A stretch of 64,000 nucleotides of DNA. Origin: Eustoma russellianum. Taxonomy: Eukaryota; Streptophyta; Magnoliopsida; Gentianales; Gentianaceae. The stretch spans positions 17,597,250-17,661,249 of the forward strand of contig AP025045.1 of NCBI GenBank assembly GCA_036186865.1. The letters are read 5' to 3'. Shown here piece after piece: positions 46,037 through 57,969 of this stretch; within the stretch, counting starts at the first letter, position 1, and every line of letters starts with the position of its first letter. The notes beneath the pieces are model-generated. The model was not told the DNA's origin. It was given only the letters and a program-made list of their open reading frames with translations, and did no database searches. The translations under genes and the position numbers were made by a program.

Positions 46037-48954
46037 ATCATAAGTTTCGTCCTCGAAACTTCAGAAACTAGTCAAAAAGATGGGGGTATCTACTCTTCAT
46101 GTCTTCCTCCGTTTCCCATGTGGCTTCTTCTCCTGAATGGTGCTTCCACTGAACCTTCACCATAGGTATGGATCTCTTTCTCAACTTCTTTTCTTTCCAA
46201 TCAACGATCTTAGGGGCTCCTCTTCATAGGGTGCATCTTCTTCGACCTTCAACTGCTGATCTTCAAGAATGTGGCTGGGATCATAAACATATCGGCGAAG
46301 TTGGAAAACATTGAATACATCATGTGACTGGGAAAGAGATGGTGGCAACGCCAAACGATACGCAACTTCACCCACTCTCTCTAGTACCTCATAAGGTCCA
46401 ATGAATCTTGGGCTCAACTTTCCTTTGACGCCAAATCTTTTGACTCCTCTGGTTGGAGAAACCTTTAGGAAAACTTTCCTTCCTTCTTGAAACTCTAAGG
46501 GTCTCCTCTTTTCATCTGCACATATCTTAGTCCTATCTTGTGCTGGTTTTAGTCTTTGCTGAACCAACTTTACCTTTTCTCGTGTTTGCTCAACAATGTC
46601 GGGTCTCGTATAGATCTTATCTCCAATCTCGTCCCAATAGAGTGGGGACCGACATTTTCGACCATACAATGCTTCATATGGTGCCATCCCGATGGATCTG
46701 TGGAAGCTGTTATTGTAAGAAAACTCAGCAAGCTTAAGGCTCTTATCCCAGCTTCCTCCAAAGTAAAGAATGCAAGCGCGAAGCATGTCCTTAAGGGTTT
46801 GAATTGTTCTTTCTGATTGGCCATCAGTTTGAGGATGAAATGCGGAACTCATTCTGATTTCTGTGCCCATTGCCTTTTGAAAGGTTGTCTAGAATGTCGA
46901 GGTAAAACGGGAATCGCAGTCACATATGATACTTACGGGCACACCAAAACAAACAATCTGGTCAATGTACATAGAGGTCAACTTCTCCATGGATGCTTTA
47001 ATCGACATGGCTAAAAAGTGAGCAGACTTAGTCAAACGATCCACAACGACCCATATAGCATCATTTCCTGTACTTAGTCTTGGGTAGGTCGGTCAAAAAA
47101 TCCATTGTGATGTGGTCCCATTTCCATTTCAGCACTTCTAGGGGTTGTAATAATCCAGCAGGTCTTTCGTGTTTTGCTTTTACCCTTTGACAGACCAAGC
47201 GCGCTCAACAAATTCAGCGATTTGATTCTTCATACCGTGCCACCAAAACTTTTGCTTGAGGTCTTGGTACATCTTATTAGCTTCAGAGTGTATAGATAAA
47301 CTCGAGTTATGGGCTTCCATCAAAACTGCATCTTTAATTTTTTTGTTCTCGGGAACACATAACCGTCCTCGGTACTACAAACTGTCATCACTACGAACTT
47401 CAAAATCATCTTGTAGCTTATCTTTCATCCTTTCCTTGATCTTTCTCAAAGCTACATAATCCCTTTGAGCCTCTTTGATCCTATCAATCAGTGAAGGAAT
47501 AAGGACCAACTTGGCGAGAACTTCAGCGACTTAATCAACTTCTTCTAAGCCAAACTCTTCCATATCTCGCTGAAGAGGTGGTTGACGCGGGTGACTTGTT
47601 TTTCGGCTTAACACATCAGCAAATTTGTTAGCTTTCCCCGGATGATATTTAATGGGGAGGTCATAGTCTTTAATCAGCTCGAGCCATCTGTGCTGCCGCA
47701 TGTTGAGCTCTTTCTGGTAAAAAGGTACTTTCAGCTTTTGTGGTATGTATAGATCTCACACTTCTCACCTACAGGTAATGTCTCCATGTCTTTAATGAAA
47801 AAACCACTACGGCAAGCTCAAGATCTTGGACGGGGTAGTTTTGCTCAAATGGCTTTAATTGCTGGGATGCATAAGCTATCACTCTATCTTTCTACATAAG
47901 GACACATCCGAGACCATTCTTTGAAGCATCACTGTACACCACGTACTACTCACTAGGAGTGGGCTGAGCTAGGATAGGGGCGGATGTCAACCTCGCTTTT
48001 AGCTCCGAGAAACTCTTTTCACAGTCAGCACTCCACTTGAACTTGGTTTTCTTTTGGGTCAATCTGGTGAGGGGAACAGCTATCTTCGAAAATCCTTCCA
48101 CGAATTTCCGATAATATCTTGCTAGCCCAAGGAAACTTCTCACTTCAGTAACATTTGTTGGTCTGGGCTATTCCGTGATAGCTTCAATTTTATTGGGATC
48201 CACTGAAATCCCGTCTTCTGAAATAACATGGCCGAGGAAGGATACACTTCGCAGCCAAAATTTGCATTTGCTAAAATTTGCATACAATTGTCGTCCTCTT
48301 AGAATATTCAAACTATCCTCAAATGGACTACTTGAGTCTCTTCATCTGGTGAATAGATCAAGATATCGTCTATGAAAACCACTACGAACTTGTCCAATTG
48401 GTCCTGAAAGACTCGATTCATGAGGTCCATAAAGGCGGCAAGAGCATTGGTCAAACCAAAGGGCATGACCAAGAATTCATAGTGTCCATAGCGGGTTCTG
48501 AAAGCAGTCTTAGGGATATCTTCAGCCTTAATCTTCAATTGAAAGTATCCAGATTGCAGGTCACTCTTACTGAAGATTCGTGATCCCCGGAGTTGATCAA
48601 ATAAGTCGTCTATCCGGGGCAAGGGGTACTTATTCTTTATGGTGATTCTGTTGAGCTCCCGGTAATCGATGCATAAGCGCATACTTCCATCTTTCTTCTT
48701 CACGAATAACATAGGAGCACCCCAAGGTGAAACGCTGGGGCGAATGAGCTTCTTTTCTAGTAGCTCGTGTAACTGCTCCTTTAGCTCTTTCAGTTCTGCA
48801 GGAGCCATTTGATATGGGGCTTTTGATATGGGTTCAGCTCCTGGAACAAGATTTATCTCAAAGGCAATTTCACGATCAGGAGGTAGTCCAGGTAGATCAT
48901 CAGGGAACACATCAGGGTATTCGTTAACAATTGGGACTTGTGCAAGAGTAGGAC
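46037..48954 (-). pseudogene. pol: gypsy pol, unit 3 (broken, extra stop)
   Basis: RT frame 48976-48308 (FIDD present, last residues HLRIV for HLRTV). Integrase is additionally cut by TAG replacing the Trp of TFWTTF near 46890, so its open part is only 46870-46181. Private residues: Pro in LKPAQDRT and Lys in ADEKRRP. Other breaks are those shared by all units. Confidence 0.88.
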
Positions 48955-48998
48955 TCTCGGGTGATCCTCGATCCACTCTCGGGTGATCCTCGATCCAC
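48955..48998. repeat. junction 3 between units 3 and 4, 22 bp duplication
   Basis: Third occurrence of the identical fusion and doubled 22 bp. Confidence 0.95.
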
Positions 48999-49225
48999 TC
49001 AATCTTAGCATTGTCTGGCTCTAGGGAAAAATAAAATTATGAGTGATAAAAATCACCCAGCAAAAATACAATAAACCACCATGAAATAAATAAAGAATCA
49101 TAACATGAATGTAATACCCCAAAAACCTCAAATATTAATTCATACCTGATCTTTAATCCTGGATTTTCTTGACGACATAGCCTAAGCATAATTTTAGGTA
49201 ATTCTATACCAACAATATCTTATTA

Positions 49226-50703
49226 GAGTTAATTGCACCTGGTATCCATTCTTTTCCACCAAGTTTTAAGTAGCATCCAATGTTTCATGAAACACACTTG
49301 CCATCCAGACTTATAGGGTTAATAGATACCTGGCATCCATGCTGACGTCATAAAGGAAATTTTCATTTATTTTTTAAAAGTTTATAGAAAAAATAATTCA
49401 AAAATAAAAAAACCCCACCCCCACACCACTCCCCACCCCACCCCCACCCCCACCATCGACCTCCCTCCCCCGTCGTGCTGCATCTTCATCTTCTTCCTCC
49501 GTCTTCATCTTCATCCTCCTCTACTAATCTATCTTCCTCCATCTTCATCTTCATTCTCCGTTTTCATCTTTATCCTCCATCTTCATCTTATTTCTTACAA
49601 GCAATTTTGTAGGAGAGGTGTCTTGGGCTTGAACACGTGGACTAAGAGAATAAAGGGTCACTGAAGGAATATCAATTGAGCCAAGATGCGGTGGCGGATG
49701 CTGCCACTGAGGAAGTGGTCTGGCCACCAGAAGGGTCTGAAGAAGCGGCCCTGCTTCCATTACAGCTTGCAAGAACTTGCCCTTTTCCGGCAATGGCTTT
49801 CTGGGCTCAATGTTTTCCACCAAATCTTCTTTAATTGTTGTCCATTGAGTTCCAGAAACAGCATTTTCATCAGAATCAGAAGAGCAATACGTGGATGGAG
49901 TAGGAATTTCATCTTCTTCAAAGCTAAATCTCCCATTTGATAGAGCTGATTCATTGGGGAAATTCTGCGGTTGTGGGAGAATGTTTTCAAGAATTAATCT
50001 TTCGCATTGCAAGATGGCTTCATCTCTTTCTTGGGTGGTATTTGTCAAGAGAAATTTGAGATGCATCATCTCTTCATCTTTTCTTGCAACTTCATCATGA
50101 GCTGAGGAAATTGTGTTCTCCAGCTCTAGAGTGGTGTAAAACAGAGAATTCTTCAAGTACTCCTCAATCCCCTGCAAAAACAAATGGGAATGAATTCTTT
50201 GATAAAAGCAATTAAAGGCAGCAAGAAGAAAAGGGATTCTGTCGAGGAGAATTGCTGTAAGATTTACCTTGTCAAGGTAATAGAAAGAGTTGCTGAAGAG
50301 GCTGCATTCGTCTTCCATTTTCTTGTTTGAAGAGGAGTGGGAATAAGATGAAGATGGAGGATGAAGATGGAGGAAGGTAGATTAGCAGGGGAGGATGAAG
50401 ATGGAGATGGAAGAAGAAGATAAAGATGGAGGAAGATAGGGGAGGATGGGGGAGGGAGGTCAATGATGGGGGGTGGGGGTGGGGGTGGGGCGGGGAGTGA
50501 TGTGAGGGTGGGTTTTTTTTTAAATTTTTGAATTATTTTTTCTATAAACTTTTAAAAAATAAATGAAAATTGCCTTTATGACGTCAGCATGGATGCCAGG
50601 TGTCTATTAACCCTATAAGTCTGGATGGCAAGTGTGTTTCATGAAACATTGGATGCTACTTAAAACTTGGTGGAAAAGAATGGATACCAGGTGCAATTAA
50701 CTC
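49226..50703. mobile_element. Pack-MULE in LTR, unit 4
   Basis: TSD TATCTTATTA on both sides (49216-49225, 50704-50713). Shortest copy: the CCCCCA and GGGGGT tracts have lost units. GGAAATTTTC replaces GGCAATTTTC in the left TIR. Confidence 0.88.
49551..50318 (-). CDS. DUF1635 fragment, unit 4 copy
   Basis: 255-residue open frame, in-phase intron 50172-50267. It has Arg for Gly in the conserved AGPLPQW motif (VARPLPQW), a change at a family-conserved position, and keeps Leu in PTKLLVRN like unit 1. Otherwise as units 2 and 3. Confidence 0.7.
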   Translation of the reverse strand: MEDECSLFSNSFYYLDKVNLTAILLDRIPFLLAAFNCFYQRIHSHLFLQGIEEYLKNSLFYTTLELENTISSAHDEVARKDEEMMHLKFLLTNTTQERDEAILQCERLILENILPQPQNFPNESALSNGRFSFEEDEIPTPSTYCSSDSDENAVSGTQWTTIKEDLVENIEPRKPLPEKGKFLQAVMEAGPLLQTLLVARPLPQWQHPPPHLGSIDIPSVTLYSLSPRVQAQDTSPTKLLVRNKMKMEDKDENGE

Positions 50704-53700
50704 TATCTTATTATCCATTAACTGTAACATACAACATGTTAACGTTCTCATGAGTTATGCAAAATGCAATGCATGATGTCATGTCGTGTCAAAGCATCAT
50801 TTTGGTCCCATAAAGTAATGTGTCAGAAAAACAGAGTTTCAAATCAATTAACCCCGGATCTGAACGGGTCCAGAACATGTCATCAGACCAATTAACCCCG
50901 GGTTTGGGACGGGTCCAGAACATAGCATCGGCTAATTAACACCAGGCCTGGATCGGGTCCAGAACATATCATCAGACCAATTAACCTCGGGGCCGGAACG
51001 AGTCCAAAACATATCATGTCATCAGACCTATTGACCCCGGGTCTGGAGTCGGGTTAGTCGCATGCTTGGCCGGCAAGGGAATCATAAAGCTTTCTTTAAA
51101 ACATGGGACCATAAAAACTTTCATGCATAACGAAAAACATATTTACTTGGAAAGACTTGCTTGCATACGGAAAATTCATAAAAATAAGATTCATAGGGAA
51201 TATGATCATGCATGATACATGAAATGATATGCAATGCAAGTCATGACATGAATAATCGTAAGTATTCCTTATAACGTGTCAACAAGCATGGTTTCAGAAA
51301 CTAAAAATTTCCATATTTTACTTCATGTTCATGGGCTGGCTATATTGACCAAACAAGCCCACTTTCATAATCTTTTGTCCTACATGTGCTAAGTGGGGTA
51401 TTATTTACATGTCGTAAAATTTTCGTAACTTTCTAAGACGAATAAAGCCCTTAAATCATCGAATCATTATCAAGTATACTTGATGAATTCTTTGTATAAT
51501 AACCAACATTACCTTAATTTTTGAGACCTTAAAACCTTAATCATTTGGACCACAACCTGGAAAATATAATAAACTCCCTAAGAACTAACATTCATGGGCC
51601 CAAACCGTGTATATATGTCCAAATCCATAAAATTAGGCCTCTTACCTTATTCCCCTGTTCTGTCAAATTTTCCAGTTTTGGTACATTAACTTTAAATCAA
51701 CAATTACCCATTCAAACGATAATACCATGTTGATTAATTTACATGGTCAGGCTCCTCTATGTCTTGGGTGATTAACAAAAAATCTCCAGAACAATCCAAT
51801 AACTTTATAGGGTTCATTTAATTATTTTTCCGAAATGGGTCACATGCTGTTAATGGACTGACCAACTTTACTAAAAATTCTATTGTGGCAAAACCATAAT
51901 TCCTTTTCCCAAAATTCTAATTCACAGACGTCATAAACATACTGAAATAGCATCCTACATAAATTTAGCTTATTTGCATATTTCTAAGGTCTATTTTTGG
52001 ATCAAGGAACACGTTACTCATTTCTGCCCTGTTCCAGTGATTTCAGCTGGGACAGTTTTACCAATTAATTTCTTAAAAATAATCCATAACCTCTTTTACC
52101 AAAAATCTAACTCTCATACTTGCTACACACATAAGGTTGTCACCATACCAAAAATCAGCTTAATTTCTCTTTCCAAAGCCCATTTTAAGGCCATACAAAA
52201 CGTTATATAATTCTGTCCAGTTCCAGAAATTTAAACTTGATCAGTTTCACCAAATATTTTATTAAAAATAATCCACAACTTATTTTACCAAAATTCCAAC
52301 TCTCATACTTTCTACACCCATAGAGATATCATTATACCAAAAATCAAATTGTTTTCACGTTAGTAAGGCCCATTTTGAGGTCACAAAACACACTGCTCCA
52401 TTCTGTCCAGGTCTAGTAGTTTTGTGTTTTGTCATCTTTTCATGACTAGTGACCACTGATTATCTTGTGCTTATGAAATAACTTATTAGACACCACATAT
52501 ACCTTTTTTCCTTCATACCCAGCCGTGTGCATGTACCAAGATAACCAATGTTACATTTAAATTTAAAGTAAATCATCTAATATGCAAATTCCACACATCT
52601 TAGTGTTCACAAAAGGTGCCCTTTCTTGGATTTCAAACTCACCATCACATTCGCCTCTTTGGCCGAAAGTTATGACGTTCCATACACATATTTTACATCA
52701 TTCATTTAGACATGCAACACATTCACATGCTAGTTCATTTTTAATCTACCAAGTAACCTTGTGAAATTACAACTAGCACTTGCATGTCATCTTGATGCTT
52801 CTTAGGTTTCTTCCAAGAGCTATTCTTGCATAGAGTCACTTGATTGAACCTTACTTCATCCTAAAACAGCATTATGTCACATTGCATGTGAGGAAAGATT
52901 TCATCTTTGAAGGAATTAATCACATGCAAGACATTGCTCTTAAGGAATCACTAAGATATAGTCTTAAAACTTAGTATATTCAACTAAAGATCACATCTTA
53001 GAAACATCTAGCCATTCAAGTCACTAATAAATCATGAGAGTCTAGTGTATACTTGCCTCTTCAAGCTAAAGCTCTTTTCTTAGCTTGGATATTTGATGAG
53101 TTGAGTTGAGATCTTCCTCCTGCTTCACCCTTGAGCATACAGTTGGTTTGAAGGAATGAGAGGAGAATGTTAGTCATCATTCTTTGATGAAAATAGAATT
53201 ATTTTGAGGTTAGATCTTCTTACCAAAGTGGGACTTTGAATGGAGCTTCAAGTATCAAAAGATTGCACCACCTAAAAGAGTTGAATGCCTTGCACCTAGT
53301 GACCATGAAGGTCATGGTTTGGGGTGGAGAAAAAAGAACTCATGTGAGCTTCATTCCTTATAAAAATAAGAATCCACTTAAAGGAGCTTGGAACAAAACT
53401 TACCTAGATGTTTCTTGAGTCTTGAAGATGAGACTTGAGTTGGACTCCTAGCTCCAAGATGAAGGGGCCGAAAGTTGTGTATGTGGAGGGAGATGGGAAA
53501 ACTTGCTAAGTGTTGGCTTGGATTGAATGCTTATTGAGGAGGTTCAAGATGGATGAAAGGAGATATCTTGCAAGATTTAGAAAAACCTAGGGGTAAGGGG
53601 GATGGGTAGCCGGTGCATGGGGGGAGGGGACAAAGAGAACCTAGGCTTTGTAGCTTCAAGCTTTTTCTTCCATGCTAGCCTTATTTTCTTATTTTATTCT

Positions 53701-54193
53701 TTCTTTTTGCATGCTTGTCTATTTTATATTTTAAATATTATTTAATTAGTTATTTTAAGAATTGTTTATTAAAATATGGAGGATTCTAGAATCCTCAAGG
53801 CCCTTGGCCGAATTTTAGGCGGGTTTGGTGGTAGTTTTGTCCTTTAACATTTATCATATCCCATACTTATATAATTTATAATGTTATTTATTTTATTTAA
53901 TTATGATTTTAATCTTGCTTTGTGAGGATCATTTATGTTTGCATTCTTATAAAAACGGATTTATTCTAAGGTTGCTTAAGACCTTTGGCCGAATTTACAA
54001 GGTGTAATACACACCTTGTTACGTTCGCTTGTATGACTTTTTAGTGTCCGTCCTAAATGAAATTAAATGACTTAAATAAAGAAGCGCTAATTTGGCTTAA
54101 GTAGAATGCACGTGAAGGAATCATTATTGTTATTACGTCACTTAGTCATGGTTTCGAGTACATTGTAATCGGGGTACAACATCCGCCCCCCTT

Positions 54194-57117
54194 ATCATAA
54201 GTTTCGTCCTCGAAACTTCAGAAACTAGTCAAAAAGATGGGGGTATCTACTCTTCATGTCTTCCTCCGTTTCCCATGTGGCTTCTTCTCCTGAATGGTGC
54301 TTCCACTGAACCTTCACCATAGGTATGGATCTCTTTCTCAACTTCTTTTCTTTCCAATCAACGATCTTAGGGGCTCCTCTTCATAGGGTGCATCTTCTTC
54401 GACCTTCAACTGCTGATCTTCAAGAATGTGGCTGGGATCATAAACATATCGGCGAAGTTGAAAAACATTGAATACATCATGTGACTGGGAAAGAGATGGT
54501 GGCAACGCCAAACGATACGCAACTTCACCCACTCTCTCTAGTACCTCATAAGGTCCAATGAATCTTGGGCTCAACTTTCCTTTGACGCCAAATCTTTTGA
54601 CTCCTTTGGTTGGAGAAACCTTTAGGAAAACTTTCCTTCCTTCTTGAAACTCTAAGGGTCTCCTCCTTTCATCTGCACATATTTTAGTCCTATCTTGTGC
54701 TGCTTTTAGTCTTTGCTGAACCAACTTTACCTTTTCTCGTGTTTGCTCAACAATGTCGGGTCCCGTATAGATCTTATCTCCAATCTCGTCCCAATAGAGT
54801 GGGGACCGACATTTTCGACCATACAATGCTTCGTATGGTGCCATCCCGATGGATCTGTGGAAGCTGTTATTGTAAGAAAACTCAACAAGCTTAAGGCTCT
54901 TATCCCAGCTTCCTACAAAGTAAAGAATGCAAGCGCGAAGCATGTCCTTAAGGGTTTGAATTGTTCTTTCTGATTGGCCATCAGTTTGAGGATGAAATGC
55001 GGAACTCATTCTGATTTCTGTGCCCATTGCCTTTTGAAAGGTTGTCCAGAATCTCGAGGTAAAACGGGAATCGCAGTCACATATGATACTTACGGGCACA
55101 CCATGCAAACAAACAATCTGGTCAATGTACATAGAGGCCAACTTCTCCATGGATGCTTTAATCGACATGGCCAAAAAGTGAGCAGACTTAGTCAAACGAT
55201 CCACAACGACCCATATAGCATCATTTCCTGTACTTAGTCTTGGGTAGGTCGGTCAAAAAATCCATAGTGATGTGGTCCCATTTCCATTTCAGCACTTCTA
55301 AGGGTTGTAATAATCCAGCAGGTCTTTCGTGTTTTGCTTTTACCCTTTGATAGACCAAGCATCGCTCAACAAATTCAGCGACTTGATTCTTCATACCGTG
55401 CCACCAAAACTTTTGCTTGAGGTCTTGGTACATCTTATTAGCTCCAGAGTGTATAGATAAACTCGAGTTATGGGCTTCCATCAAAACTGCATCTTTAATT
55501 TTTTTGTTCTCGGGAACACATAACCGTCCTCGGTACTACAAACTGTCGTCACTGCGAACTTCAAAATCATCTTGTAGCTTATCTTTCATCCTTTCTTTGA
55601 TCTTTCTCAAAGCTACATAATCCCTTTGAGCCTCTTTGATCCTATTAATCAGTGAAGGAATAAGGACCAACTTGGCGAGAACTTCAGCGACTTAATCAAC
55701 TTCTTCTAAGCCAAACTCTTCCATATCTCGCTGAAGAGGTGGTTGACGCGGGTGACTTGTTTTTCGGCTTAACACATCAGCAAATTTGTTAGCTTTCCCC
55801 GGATGATATTAAATGGGGAGGTCATAGTCTTTAATCAGCTCGAGCCATCTGCGCTGCCGCATGTTGAGCTCTTTCTGGTAAAAAGGTACTTTCAGCTTTT
55901 GTGGTATGTATAGATTTCACACTTCTCACCATACAGGTAATGTCTCCATGTCTTTAATGAAAAAACCACTACGGCAAGCTCAAGATCTTGGACGGGGTAG
56001 TTTTGCTCAAATGGCTTTAATTGCCGGGATGCATAAGCTATCACTCTATCTTTCTACATAAGGACACATCCGAGACCATTCTTTGAAGCATCACTGTACA
56101 CCACGTACTTCTCACTAGGAGTGGGCTGAGCTAGGATAGGGGCGGATGTCAACCTCGCTTTTAGCTCCGAGAAACTCTTTTCACAGTCAGCACTCCACTT
56201 GAACTTGGTTTTCTTTTGGGTCAATCTGGTGAGGGGAACAGCTATCTTCGAAAATCCTTCCACGAATTTCCAATAATATCTTGCTAGTCCAAGGAAACTT
56301 CTCACTTCAGTAACATTTGTTGGTCTGGGCTATTCTATGATAGCTTCAATTTTCTTGGGATCCACTGAAATCCCGTCTTCTGAAATAACATGGCCGAGGA
56401 AGGATACACTTCGCAGCCAAAATTTGCATTTGCTAAAATTTGCATACAATTGTCGTCCTCTTAGAATATTCAAACTGTCCTCAAATGGACTACTTGAGTC
56501 TCTTCATCTGGTGAATAGATCAAGATATCGTCTATGAAAACCACTACGAACTTGTCCAATTGGTCCTGAAAGACTCGATTCATGAGGTCCATAAAGGCGG
56601 CAAGAGCATTGGTCAAACCAAAGGGCATGACCAAGAATTCATAGTGTCCATAGCGGGTTCTGAAAGCAGTCTTAGGGATATCTTCAGCCTTAATCTTCAA
56701 TTGAAAGTATCCAGATTGCAGGTCACTCTTACTGAAGATTCGTGATCCCCGGAGTTGATCAAATAAGTCGTCTATCCGGGGCAAGGGGTACTTATTCTTT
56801 ATGGTGATTCTGTTGAGCTCCCGGTAATCGATGCATAAGCGCATACTTCCATCTTTATTCTTCACGAATAACATAGGAGCACCCCAAGGTGAAACGCTGG
56901 GGCGAATGAGCTTCTTTTCTAGTAGCTCGTGTAACTGCTCCTTTAGCTCTTTCGGTTCTGCAGGAGCCATTTGATATGGGGCTTTTGATATGGGTTCAGC
57001 TCCTGGAACAAGATTTATCTCAAAGGCAATTTCACGATCAGCAGGTAGTCCAGGTAGATCATCAGGGAACACATCAGGGTATTCGTTAACAATTGGGACT
57101 TGTGCAAGAGTAGGACC
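54194..57117 (-). pseudogene. pol: gypsy pol, unit 4: RT, RNase H, integrase, chromodomain (least damaged)
   Basis: RT frame 57072-56470 (FIDD present; Asn for Lys in FVKNKDGS, Ala for Pro in LPADREI). RT-RNase H link 56305-56054 reads through PTPSEKYVVYSDAS without the stop of units 1-3 and ends at a shared stop after GCVLM. The integrase zinc domain is readable (55484-55221, AHNSSLSIHSGANKMYQD, RCLVYQRVK), then a one-base shift, then the catalytic core 55204-54338 with VCLHGVPVSI, CDCDSRFTSRFW and QTDGQSERT. The chromodomain remains frameshifted. Closest of the four to the ancestral element. Confidence 0.9.
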
Positions 57118-57589
57118 GCTTGCTCAGCGCTTAGGACATAAAAAAAGAATCCATCATGGCCTTTCTTCAATGTTCGGCTGGCAAGAGCCGCGTTAACAAA
57201 AACTTTCTTGAATAGTTTCTTTAACTTAGCTCCTCCATGGAATGGCACTTCATCTCGAGTTGGGTTCTTAATGATAACTTGCCTACTCCGGCAAGCGATG
57301 TGAGCATGGTTCCTTGAGAGCCAATCCATTCCAAGGATCACATCGAAATCGCTCATGGTTATAGGAATCAAGTCGGCTTCAAATTGCTGTTCATCGAACT
57401 CAAGCAAACAATTTCGGAAGATATGATGAGAGACAAGCACTTGATCGCCGGCTGTTTGTACTCTAGAGGGCGTTTCTAATCTGACTGAGTTATGATCAAG
57501 GTTCTTAGAAAACTTTCTGGAGATAAATGAGTGGCTGGCGCCACTGTCAAACAACACATTTGCAGGTATGCTACATACTAGGATAGTGC
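57118..57589 (-). pseudogene. right-end gypsy protease
   Basis: VLFDSGASHSFI (DSG) and VILGMDWLSRNHAHI, followed by CRSRQVIIKNPTRDEVPF and a Lys-rich stretch that the left-end copy lacks. The frame drifts after VFFYVLSAEQ-like text into the PR-RT spacer, so it is not joined in frame to RT. It shares about 94% of bases with the left copy by eye. Confidence 0.82.
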
Positions 57590-57671
57590 CTGAACCATGC
57601 ACATTTTACTAAGCAATGTAATAGACATGCATAAGTAAAACGTATTGAAGGCATAAAACTTTAAATCTTAC
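57590..57671 (-). other. putative 82 bp intron, right-end copy
   Basis: Same GTAAG and TTCAG ends and same length as 22608-22689; I count a single base difference in 82 (T for C near 57643). Confidence 0.6.
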
Positions 57672-57724
57672 CCGTCACTAATCCTCAACATCCACATATG
57701 TCATGATGTGCACCCTTGCATTTG
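57672..57724 (-). pseudogene. gypsy gag tail
   Basis: ANARVHIMTYVDVED corresponds to the end of Gag (left copy ANARVHVMTDADVEE). An internal deletion shifts the frame before the intron border. Its upstream side is fused in frame to a DUF4283-like sequence, so most of gag is missing. Confidence 0.7.
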
Positions 57725-57945
57725 CCTCAAATAGGGATACTTTATGATGAAGATGAATTGGGAGGCCAGGGAAAGCCACCCAAACCAGAACAATGGGCAC
57801 ATCAGCAAGGGGATCAAAATCTACTGTCCATTTAGTAACCCTCATATGACACCAAGAAATACTCCAAGAACGATGATAAAGCATCACGTCAAAATTGAGA
57901 CATAAATCACAAAAAGGTTTCCCCAGTTCATATAAAATCTCACTT
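57725..57945 (-). pseudogene. DUF4283-like fragment (LINE ORF1 type)
   Basis: The frame reads MRVTKWTVDFDPLADVPIVL, then VWVAFPGLPIHLHHKVSLFE. KWT-DF-P, PIV-VWV-FPGLPIHL is the conserved core of DUF4283, found at the start of plant L1 LINE proteins next to a CCHC knuckle. Fused downstream to the gypsy gag tail; no knuckle follows. Upstream limit uncertain. Confidence 0.7.
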
Positions 57946-57969
57946 TATCGTTGAGAATACTTTCATATG

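Larger units (their letters stand above)
40808..48976 (-). repeat. tandem unit 3 (8169 bp)
   Basis: Third unit. Private changes: one A fewer in the AAAATAATCC stretch near 44110, TTTTATTGGG for TTTTCTTGGG near 48190, and a stop in integrase. Confidence 0.92.
48977..54181 (-). repeat. truncated gypsy LTR, unit 4
   Basis: LTR start at 54181 intact; element-3' end truncated at the same point. MULE, minisatellite (50844-51060) and 190 bp repeats present. Private changes cluster near 53970 (GCTTAAGACC for GCACAAGGCC) and 54070. Confidence 0.88.
48977..57117 (-). repeat. tandem unit 4 (about 8.14 kb), most diverged
   Basis: Rightmost unit, first in element orientation. Its pol is continuous with the native PR region at 57118, so it has no 22 bp duplication on that side. 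It carries many private bases in pol and lacks mutations shared by units 1-3. Confidence 0.9.
22191..57724 (-). mobile_element. Tekay/Del-like chromovirus complex with four tandem units
   Basis: Minus-strand gypsy sequence. In element order from the right: gag tail, PR, RT, RNase H, INT, chromodomain, PPT, LTR, then three further RT-to-LTR units without gag/PR, then a full LTR end, PBS, gag and PR at the left. Chromodomain (VKVQWKHHSGEEATWETE) and order PR-RT-RH-INT place it in Ty3/gypsy chromoviruses; the clade is inferred. Unit length is about 8.17 kb and differences between units are sparse by eye. All units share the same inactivating frameshifts, so amplification followed inactivation. 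It is not a simple insertion: both ends break inside the element. Confidence 0.85.
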
